Shown here: piece after piece, positions 55,800 through 64,000 of the stretch
Layout of the letters: the number at the start of each line of letters is the position of its first letter
Position numbering within the stretch: position 1 is the first letter of the stretch
Origin: Ailurus styani
Taxonomy: Eukaryota; Chordata; Mammalia; Carnivora; Ailuridae
Assembly: GCA_002007465.1 (NCBI GenBank)
Contig: LNAC01000778.1
Coordinates: 699,633 to 763,632 of the forward strand
DNA length: 64,000 nucleotides
Direction: 5' to 3'
Notes under the pieces: model-generated
Told to the model about the DNA's origin: nothing
Seen by the model: the letters and a program-made list of their open reading frames with translations, nothing else
Databases searched by the model: none
Position numbers and translations under genes: made by a program

Positions 55800-57900
55800 T
55801 GCTCATTAATTCAGCAAACACTGTGGAGCACTCTCCACGTCCCGGATACTGGGCTGTGTATGTTTGGAGCAAGCTGAGGCACGGAGTCTTTGTCCCCTGA
55901 AAATGCAGAAGACACACAGGTAAAGGAGCACTACACTGGCATGTGAAAAGAGCTATGATAAGCATTCTACACATGGGGATATAGGTGGGTGTGCTCAACT
56001 GGGGGTAGGAGCCGCTCCCAACAGTGACCCTTCCACAGGGTTGATCCTCTCCCCAGGGACTTTAGCTCTCCCCGGGCTCTGATACCTCTGTTTTCTCCCA
56101 TTGTCTTTCTGCCCCAGTTTGGTCATGGCTTCTACCATGGCTGGTCTATAGTGGTTCCATCTTCCTTTCTCGATTCATGCAACCCTTCCTATACCTCTGA
56201 AAGTGGTTCTTTCCTTTGAGACTCTTCACTTGAACCATCCCAGATACGTTCTGTTTCTGCCAGGATCATCGTTACTGAAGTGGGCACCCAAAAGTGAGTG
56301 AGTTTGGCACCTGCAGGGCTTAGGACCCAGGAATCCATTGTGAGGGGAAAGAGGGGGAGAGGAATGGTCAGGGATGGGACCAAGAGAAGCCAGTTCACGA
56401 ATGCTAAGGATTTAGGGATTTTATTTGGAAAGCTCTGATTAGCCAGGGAAAGATTTTAAGAATGAGGGACTTGATGAGATTTCTGTTTTGGAAAGCAAGT
56501 TTACTGACTGCAGTATGTGAAGGTGGTGGTTACGAAGGGTGGGTTACAAGAGGGTGATTAGACAGGAGGCACACAGAGACACAAGGTGATTGGAGCTACA
56601 TCAGCTAATGGTACCCCTTATGAGGTTTCCTACCTCTGTAAGCCATTGGTTCCTAGCCTTCCAATGTTCTAGTTAGTCAGTTTTCCTTCCATTTTGGGAA
56701 ACTACCTAGTATCTTTCTGATATATATTCATCCCTCAAAACAAATTAGCCCGAGGTAGGTTCCATTGCTTGCAACTAAAGTATCCTGATGTCGAGTTCAA
56801 GTAGAAAATGAATAGGGTTCTGGGCGCCTGGGTGGCTCAGTGGGTTAAAGCCGCTGCCTTCGGCTCAGGTCATGATCCCAGGGTCCTGGGATCGAGGCCC
56901 GCGTCGGGCTCTCTGCTCAGCGGGGAGCCTGCTTCCTCCTCTCTCCTCTCTCTCTGCCTGCCTCTCTGCCTACTTGTAATCTCTCTGTGTCAAATGAATA
57001 AATAAAATCTTAAAAAAAAAAAAAGAAAATGAATAGGGTTCTTAGGATACAGAATGGGTGGTTTCCCCAGACACCTGGGAATAAGTCACTGATTTGTGAT
57101 GGAAAGAATGGATGTGGCTAAGGAAGAGAGAGAAGTCCAGAATGACTTGACTTTTAGATTTGAGAGACTTGGTACACGATGTACCATTCACTGAGATGAG
57201 GATCAGTCTTTCCACCCCAACTGTGGGGGAGGGATGTTAGCTCACTTCTGACAAAGCAAGTTTGCAAGTGCTAGTGGAAATATTCTGTAGACCTTCTGGT
57301 ATGTGCCTCCTCCTGAATTTAGGAAAAATATCTGGCTGGAGATAGATATTTGGGAAGCATCAGCTTGTAAGTAGCACTTAAAACTGTGGGAGTAGATGAG
57401 GTCACTCAGGAAGAGTAGGTAACCTGAAAATCAAAGAAGGAAGAGCTGGGGGAAGGTAAGTAACTCAACCAGGTGAGGCGTTAGAGATAGTAGAAGTAGG
57501 TCAAGGGGTTAGAGAGTGAAGGAACTGAGCATGGAATCTGGGGGGCAGAAAAGAGTGAAGGGAACACAAAAGGCAGGATGGAGAGAGTGGGTGGGTTACA
57601 GAAGTAGACGTGCCAGTCTGGTGGAGTAGCGGCTATATTGTGGTGATCTGGAGGAACAGGATGCAGTCAGGGGGTGGGTATTTGAGTCTTAATATTTCAG
57701 AGATGGAGCAATTCTAGGGAGCAATTAAACTTCAGGTGTGGTCTTGAAAGGTCAAGGTGCTATGAGACCAAGGTGGTTTATGGATGGTCTTTTGCATGGA
57801 GATGAAAGTTCTCTGGAAGGGAGACGCGCCACAAGGGCCTGAGTTTGAGGCGAAGGTGTAGTGAGGTCAGAGGTCAGAATGGCAGGGGCTGAGGGAAGTG
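55800..57900 (-). mobile_element. Long decayed L2 LINE, antisense
   Basis: The segments 55800-55990 (reverse L2 3'UTR), about 56400-56600 ('gaatgagggacttgatgagattt') and about 57330-57420 ('ggagatagatatttgggaagcatcagc', 'gtagatgaggtcactcagg') occur in the order expected for a reversed L2 running from 3'UTR into ORF2. Much between is unrecognisable. A SINE lies at 56822-57024. Confidence 0.45.
56822..57024 (+). mobile_element. Carnivore SINE, young mustelid-like type
   Basis: Complete, close to consensus. The perfect 18-bp duplication gaaaatgaatagggttct lies at 56804-56821 and 57025-57042. Confidence 0.97.
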
Positions 57901-58639
57901 TTAATGACCCGGAAGTGCAAATGGAAGAATTCCGCCCAGAAGCAGAGCTTGAAAACACAGAGCAGCTTCTATTCCAGGTGAGCTCAGAAAAGGGGTCGTC
58001 TCTGGGAGAGCAGAATTTCCCTCTGTGCAGGGAAAGCAGACGGTACAGAAGGCGGGGAACCTCTTTGACTAGGTTGAGAATAATGAATGTGTGGTTTTAT
58101 TTTGTTTTGTTTTACCGTCAACTAGGGCATGACAAATTAGCAGGAAGTGCTAAGAAGGAGGAGAATGGTGGGAAATTGGATCTGAGGAACGGAACAGAAA
58201 GGAGCGAGATGATCAGAGGGGTCTGCCATGTTGATGCTGTCCAGAGACGTTGGTGGATTGTTAGACGTGGAAGGGAACCTGGGTACACATTGGTTTCTCA
58301 GGCCCGGTCGTCACCACCCCCCCATCCCCCCATGGCGCCTTCCCCACTCTTTGGCCTTCTGTGGGCAAAAGCCACCTGGGATTCGGGAAACTCTGGGACT
58401 TGTGTTTCTTCCCAAAGGAGTCATTTCCCACTCTAAGCTAAAGAAGCAACTCTCTCTCTAACAGAAATACCCACCAAGAGATAGTAAGTGTTAATTGGAA
58501 ATTTTGATACCATGAAATTTTAAACATTAAGCACGTCTCAACTCTCTGCATTTGCCACACTCTGTTGACTGACATCACATATAAATGTACTTCTGTGAGG
58601 ATGGTTTTCTGAAGTTTTTATCAGTTGTAATTTTATTTT
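57901..58639. other. Unassigned noncoding sequence
   Basis: A 191-codon plus-strand open frame (57861-58436) starts in L2-like DNA and has no domain. No gene is called. Confidence 0.5.
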
Positions 58640-58853
58640 ATGTATTTTAAAGATTTGAATATTTATTTGATTTGAGAGAGAGAGGGAGTGAAGGTGCAGG
58701 GCGGGAGGGGCAGAGGGAGAGAGAGAATCTCAAGCAGACTCCATGCTGAGCACAGAACCCAACGTGGGACTCCCCCTTTCATGACCCTGAGATCACGACC
58801 TGAGCTGTAACCGAGAGTTGGAGGCTTAACTGACTGAGCCAACCAGGTGCCCC
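58640..58853 (-). mobile_element. Carnivore SINE, older type, antisense
   Basis: From 'ttttaaagatttgaatatttatttgattt' to 'gactgagccaaccaggtgcccc'. Flanks 'cagttgtaatttt' and 'caattataatttt'. Confidence 0.92.
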
Positions 58854-59909
58854 TCAATTATAATTTTTAAAAATATATTAAGAAGATGTTTTTTTCTAAG
58901 AAGACACATTTAGTGGTCTCATAACAAGGAGTAAGAATTCTGTCACTGTGAACATAGGGTCTATTTGGTCCAAGTTGGCACATCAGCAAAGACTGTTCTT
59001 CGTTGCTAAATGATTAGGAAACACTAAAATAGTTACCAAATTGTCAAGTCAGGAACGTTTTTGTGCAATATACAAAAGGTTCGTTAGCCTACCCACAATG
59101 GCTTGATGTGTCTTATTCTTCGTCTTCTGGATCTATTCCTTTATCACCAAGTGAAGAGAAGCCAAAAATCCTCTGGGGAAAACCCCACTTCTCTCACAAC
59201 AGGTAAGAGGTTATCTCCAGAGGAATAGAGCTGCGGGCTCTTGAGCTAATAACAAAGCCTGAGGCCACTTCTAGTTTGTGAATTCTGACCCCTGGGGGTT
59301 GGTTTCTGCAAATGCACCTGCGCTTGGGGCAGGACACACAGGAGTCCAACTTTGGCCTGCACTGCCTTTAAAAACACCGTCATTGAACCGGAGCAAGAAG
59401 GTGGCGCTATCTATTACCAAACGGAAGAGAAAGGAGGTATTACAAGGCACCTGAATGCAAAAGTGAACTCATTAAAAAATAAAACAAAGGACTTGGGAAT
59501 TTACCGGCAATTCCAATTACCCAGAAAAGGGTTTACAAAAGTGATTTACCAAATCATGAAAATGTCGTTGTGTGTCAGTTTTCTTCATAAAGACAAAATG
59601 ACTGGTTAACTGCAGTAGTTCCTTAAAGATTTATTAAGCATTGCATGTGTACCTTGTATATTCAAAAATATTGTCAAATGGCCCATGTAACATGGGGAAG
59701 AAGGATGGTGGTGTTAGCTCTGGAGAAGATCATATTGGTAATAGGTGGAATTAGTCAATGTCAAAATCTTAACTCCTAATTTTTTTTAAACAAGGCAAGT
59801 TAAGTGGGAATGAAAAACAGATTCAGAATATGGGCTTAAGCTTCAAAAAATTCAGTGTTTTTCTCATTTCTTGGAAAACCCGATAATGGAATGTATGGAC
59901 TCAGAAGCT
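58854..59909. other. Unassigned noncoding sequence
   Basis: No gene or repeat recognised. An 85-codon open frame (59352-59609) has no known motif. Confidence 0.5.
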
Positions 59910-59951
59910 ACTTCTTGACACCCCATCTTAGCCAAAAGGCCGAGGAGAAGC
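59910..59951 (-). pseudogene. U2 snRNA 5'-end fragment (decayed)
   Basis: Read on the minus strand, 59951 down to 59925 gives gcttctc, a 2-nt insertion, then 18 bases (cggccttttggctaagat) identical to the 5' end of U2 snRNA that I recall. Similarity fades quickly beyond that, with only a 'gtgt' style match. The rest of U2 (branch-point pairing loop, Sm site, 3' hairpins) is not recognisable. This is a fragment or a very short retrocopy, not a functional gene. No clear target-site duplication was identified. Confidence 0.6.
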
Positions 59952-60409
59952 TAAATCTTTAGCTCCATGAAAGGATGGGAGTTGAAGTGCTACTAATGCC
60001 ATGTCCTCCCAATACAATTAAAAGTCTGATTATTTGAAATTAATGAAATTAATTTGAAATTGTCTTCAACAATCAGATCACATGAAAGAGGGTCTTGGCT
60101 CAGGAGTGTCTTCTCCGGCTCATTTCAGCCATTGGTTGATAGAACCATCCCATCCTGACCAGAACATAGAACTCTTCCTAAGCAGTGACCTTTGATAAGT
60201 AGGATCTCATCTGTGCAAAGGAGTAGTGGGAGGGAAACTTTCCCGTCTGAATACTACTGTGAGAAGTAGAAGCCTGCTAGTACTGCTGCCGGGGAATTTT
60301 TTATTTTCTGGCTTGACCCCCGTAATTAGTGGACAACCCAGAAGACCACGATGGAAACTCTGAAGCTCATTCAGCAACAATCTTTAGACTTTTTTTTCAG
60401 TGAGTACTT
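59952..60409. other. Unassigned noncoding sequence
   Basis: A local near-repeat 'ttgaaattaatgaaattaatttgaaattg' near 60034-60062 is the only structure seen. Confidence 0.5.
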
Positions 60410-60960
60410 AATATGTGCAGACAAAGATTTTAGGGATACATACCCGAACCCTAATGGACCTCATAGCCTAAAGAGGGAATCAAATACATGACTACAAATT
60501 TTAATGAACATGATGAAGGAAATAAGTAAGGGGGAGAGAAAAATGAAAAACATTGAAGCTGAGATCTAAAGACGAGAAGGAGCTTCAGTTTGGAAAGATC
60601 TTAGTGGGTCCAAGAATCTGGGATAGGCCAGGGAAGCCAGAGCTTTCCAAGCTAGAGGGAGAGAGTTAGAAGAATCTAGAAAGAAACAGAATTGGTATGC
60701 TTCTACTAATGATGTTCGTTCCTCCCCCTGCCTTCCATGACCCAAGCAAAGGTCACCGTCATTTGTTTATGTATTCATCTAATATATAGGTCCTATTCCA
60801 GGTGCTCAGACTATGACAGGGAACCAAACAGACAAAATTCCTGCTCAGAGCAAAGGGAGAAGGGCAGGGAGTGGATCTAAGAGCAGACCGACGAATTACC
60901 AACGAGGGGATGAGGGGGTCAAAAGAGGAAGAGAGGGCAATTCTGATTAGAGGAGATGAG
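60410..60960 (-). mobile_element. L2 LINE remnant, antisense
   Basis: 'gtgagtacttaatatgtgcag...ttagggatacatacccgaacc' and 'tcctattccaggtgctcagactatgacaggg...aacagacaaaattcctgctc' are two reverse L2 3' stretches. Confidence 0.5.
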
Positions 60961-60998
60961 GCTGAAAAGAAAAGTATGTTAGAAATAAATCACGGCTG

Positions 60999-61208
60999 GG
61001 ACGCCTGGGTGGCTCAGTTGGCTTAAGCAGTTGCTTCTGGCTCAGGTCATGATCCCGGGGTCCTGGGATCGAGCCTCTCGTCGGGCTCCCTGCTCAGTAG
61101 TGAGTCTCCTTCTCCCTCTCCCTCCGCTCCTCCCCACTGCCCCCCACTCATGCTCACATACGCGCTCTCTCTCTCAAATAAATACATAAAATCTTCACCA
61201 AAAAAAGT
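60999..61208 (+). mobile_element. Carnivore SINE
   Basis: Head 'gacgcctgggtggctcagttggcttaagc', tail 'caaataaatacataaaatcttc'. Flanks 'gaaataaatcacggctgg' and 'gaaataaatcatggcag'. Confidence 0.94.
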
Positions 61209-61286
61209 GAAATAAATCATGGCAGCCTTTGGCGTGCTAAGGAGTTTGAGTTTTATTTTTGGTCACAGGGAACCATCGCTGGATTT

Positions 61287-61468
61287 TTTTTTTCTAAGAT
61301 TTTATTTATTTATTTGAGAAAAAGAGAGAGCATGAGAGGGGGGAGGGTCAAAGGGAGAAGCAGATTCCCTGCTGAGCAGGGAGCCTGATGCAGGACTCAG
61401 TCCTGGGATTCCAGGATCATGACCTAAGCCAAAGGCAGTCGCTTAACCAACTGAGCCACCCAGGAGCC
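61287..61468 (-). mobile_element. Carnivore SINE, antisense
   Basis: From 'taagattttatttatttatttgag' to 'gagccacccaggagc'. 'ctggatttttttttt' on both sides is the target duplication. Confidence 0.94.
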
Positions 61469-61501
61469 TGGATTTTTTTTTTTTTTTAGGGAATTAATTT
61501 C

Positions 61502-61560
61502 AGGGTGCCTGGGTGGCTCAGTCAGTTAAGCGTCTGCCTTCAGCTCAGGTCATGATCTCA
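61502..61560 (+). mobile_element. 3'-truncated carnivore SINE (head only)
   Basis: Only about 58 bp of SINE head ('gggtgcctgggtggctcagtcagttaagcg…catgatctca') remain. There is no TC region or A-tail. 'gaattaatttc' and 'aaattaatttc' flank it like a target duplication. Confidence 0.9.
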
Positions 61561-61561
61561 G

Positions 61562-61765
61562 AAATTAATTTCTATGGATTTTTAAGATTATAAAAGTAAT
61601 ATACACATTATAAAAATATTTAACAGCATAGAAACATGTAATATAAGAATAAAAAGTAAAGATTCTCTATTTCCTTCCTGACCACCTCTCTTCCCATTCC
61701 ATTCCCCAGAGGGTACCAGTTTGGGGTAACAGATGCTCTTCAAAGGTATACAAACACCACTACCA

Positions 61766-61814
<49 letters not shown>

Positions 61815-63130
61815 CTACTTACAGATATATGCATAATAAAACTAATCTATTGTTTGTATATGTACAGTATGCCCCATTTTTATATTTTAATATATATGTA
61901 TTAATGTACATATGAGTACATAAATGGAGCCTATTACTTATACTGATATTAAAACACATAAATGGATTCATGTTAAACATTCTTTTCTCTTGTTTTCTTT
62001 TTTTCCACTAGAAACACATCTTGAACATCTTCCATGACATTACATGAAATATACACATCTACCCTTGGTTTTGTTAATGCCTGTATGGTATTCTAGCATA
62101 CAGGATTTATTTAACCAGATGGCATTTAGTTTGTTTCTAGTATTTTATTGTTGTGAACAAGATTGCAATAACATCTTTATACATGCTTTTCTTGCCAAGT
62201 ACCTAGAAATAGAATTGCTGAGTAAAAAGGAGTGTGCATTTCTAATTGAAAATATATTATCAATTGCCTTTAAAGCCACGGCACCGATATATGCTTCCAC
62301 TAGCAGCAAATCAAATTGCTTCCCCCACATTGTCAACAACACTGATTGTTATAAATGAAGTAGCTAATCCGATGGTTGTAAATTGATGTTTAATTGTTGT
62401 TTAAAAGGTACATTTATTTAATTATAAAGAAATGGAATATTTTCCCAATATTTATTAATCATTTGTCTGATTAACAAAATGTTTATTTTTCTATTGCAAG
62501 TTTAGCTCGCTTACTGATTTTTAAGAGCTCTTTTTATTTTATGGAAATTAGTCCTTAGGCTTACACTTGTGTTGTAGACATTTCTGTTTGTTATTTGTCT
62601 TTTGGCTTCATGATTTTGCCCACCCCCCCCAAACATTTGCTTTCAACTTTTCCCCTAAATATTTGCTTTTAATTACAGTTAGCAATTTTTAATGCCTTCA
62701 GAATCTTTTTTTTGTCCTAGAAAAAAAATCTCCTAATATTATAAAAATACTCACACATATTTTTCTACTGGTTCTTTCATTTTTAAGATTTAAATCTTTG
62801 ACCTACCTCGAATTTATTTTGATATAAGAGGTAATTTAGAGATTTCATTTTTCCAAATATCTGCCTTGTTGTGCCGGAAATACTTATTAATAATTTAACA
62901 GTGTATATTTTCTTCGCTAATTTGAAATGTCACCTTTATCACGCACTTAATTCCCATATGCATTTGGGTCAATTTCAGGAACAATTTCTATCTGCCTCTT
63001 TCTGCAAGAATCCCTTATCGTTTTAAAGTGGCTTTTTAATTTTCCTATCTGGTAAGGCTAGTCATCCCTCATTACTTTCATTTTTTAGCTTATTACACAT
63101 TTATTATTACATGCGCATTCTCGTGGAAGG
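61562..63130 (-). mobile_element. Old L1 3' region, antisense
   Basis: 'ttttaagattataaaagtaatatacac', 'gatggcatttagtttgtttctag...ttgtgaacaagattgcaataac', 'gtacctagaaatagaattgctgagt' and 'taagagctctttttatttt' follow a reversed old L1M 3' end. Only decayed ORF2 remains and the right edge is uncertain. Confidence 0.65.
61767..61809. repeat. (CA)n microsatellite
   Basis: About 21 uninterrupted CA units inside the old L1. Confidence 0.97.
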
Positions 63131-63174
63131 TTTTTGAATAGAAGACAACTACTCAAAATGATGATGATGGTGGT

Positions 63175-63300
63175 GGTCGTGATGCATTTATGGGATCCTG
63201 TTCTAAGTGCTTTAATATTACTGATCGATTTCCGCTCTGTTGTAAATGTTTTTATTACCATTCCCATTATGGACACCAGAAACTGAGACAGTGAAGTGCT
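63175..63300 (-). repeat. Probable MIR3-like fragment, antisense
   Basis: 'cctgttctaagtgctttaatattactg' and 'attaccattcccattatggacaccagaaactgagacag' fit a reverse MIR core. Confidence 0.5.
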
Positions 63301-63728
63301 TCTTCCTTATCTTCTCAATATTTCTTGGTTTAAATTTTCAAAAGAAAGACTCATCAACTCTCTATACCAGGACCCATCCTAGGTCACTGATTAAGCTGTG
63401 GATTGGCTCAGATTCAGCTCTAGTCCCGTGATGTCACGGTCCCTTAAAACACAGCAGAGAGTTCTCTAGGCGGGACTGTGGTTGGGACAGGCACCATGGC
63501 TGAGACATTTGATACATCCTCTCAGTAAAATCCTGTGTGCATGCTTTCTCGGGTTCCTCTGATGTTTGCTCCTGGACAAGTAACGTGTGTTTACTGTGGG
63601 GTTCTGGGTAGGAGCAAACGAACATCAACAAAACTTCTTGGGGATAGCATCAACCTGCTGTAAGGGACACAGGTGAATTCATATGGGGTCAGGGATCTCT
63701 GCCATACCAGGGCAACTAAAAAATATTT
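63301..63728. other. Unassigned noncoding sequence
   Basis: Nothing recognised. Confidence 0.5.
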
Positions 63729-63742
63729 AAGAGGTTCACTAG

Positions 63743-63939
63743 AGGGGTGCCTGGGTGGCTCAGTCGTTAAGTGTCTGCCTTCGGCTCAGGTCATGATCCC
63801 AGAGTCCTGGGATCGAGCCCCATATCGGGCTCCCTGCTCAGTGGGGGGCCTGCTTCTTCCTCTCCCTGCCGCTCCCCTCTGCTTGTACACTCTGTCTCTC
63901 TCTGTCAAATAAATAAATAAAATCTTAAAAAAAAAAAAA
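63743..63939 (+). mobile_element. Carnivore SINE
   Basis: Complete. The perfect duplication aagaggttcactag lies at 63729-63742 and 63940-63953. Confidence 0.95.
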
Positions 63940-64000
63940 AAGAGGTTCACTAGATTTGCTCAGCTTACCAGCAAGCTTTATCTGGTTGGCCTATCAAAGA

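Noticed and set aside
57861..58436. 191-codon plus-strand open frame as a gene
   Set aside because: It begins in L2-like DNA, has low-complexity basic and proline stretches, no domain, and no promoter or splice context.

Overview
This is eukaryotic, mammalian nuclear DNA. It almost certainly comes from a carnivore of the arctoid branch, most likely a mustelid (weasel, mink, otter or badger group). The evidence is about 40 copies of the carnivore tRNA-Lys-derived SINE in both orientations, with heads like 'cgcctgggtggctcag' and tails like 'caaataaataaataaaatctt'. Many carry the 'gtgggttaaagc ... tgcctacttgtgatctc' variant that I associate with mustelids. The species assignment is inference from repeat diagnostics only.

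I find no intact protein-coding gene. The open frames are short and either lie in repeats or lack a recognisable family or start context. The gene-derived sequences are all dead copies. At 13.38-15.56 kb there is a full-length processed pseudogene of cytoplasmic gamma-actin (ACTG1) with 5'UTR, frameshifted CDS, complete 3'UTR and A-rich tail. A SINE holding a 115-base N gap interrupts its 3'UTR. At 30.02-30.26 kb there is a 3'-truncated 7SK RNA retrocopy between perfect 18-bp target-site duplications. At 59.9 kb there is a short U2 snRNA-like fragment on the minus strand.

Layout. 0-13 kb: old hAT/MIR/L1 fragments overlaid by SINEs. 13.4-15.6 kb: ACTG1 pseudogene. 16-32 kb: SINE-rich DNA with an L1 3' end (17.0-17.7 kb), MIR and hAT fragments and the 7SK copy. 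32-38 kb: few SINEs, and a 1.9-kb antisense L1 inserted into a hAT MITE (34.6-36.9 kb). 39-41 kb: three MaLR (MLT1/MST-type) LTRs in alternating orientation. 43.9-53.6 kb: about 9.7 kb without a SINE, partly GC-rich, with L2/MIR/L1 fragments and much unassigned sequence. 53-64 kb: an MLT1 LTR split by a SINE, a 0.95-kb antisense L1, a long decayed L2, SINEs, and an old L1 with a CA microsatellite.

Assembly condition matters here. Seven single-N positions (4774, 9663, 10170, 17401, 19946, 48610, 49172) and one 115-base N run all fall in or beside repeats. Four of the single Ns sit between near-identical direct duplications of 159-303 bp. These look like joined alternative haplotypes or misjoined contigs rather than real tandem repeats. 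I did not find a previously undescribed biological system. The best leads are the 7SK retrocopy, the apparent SINE presence/absence allele at 4.6-5.0 kb, the divergent duplicates at single-N junctions, and the SINE desert.
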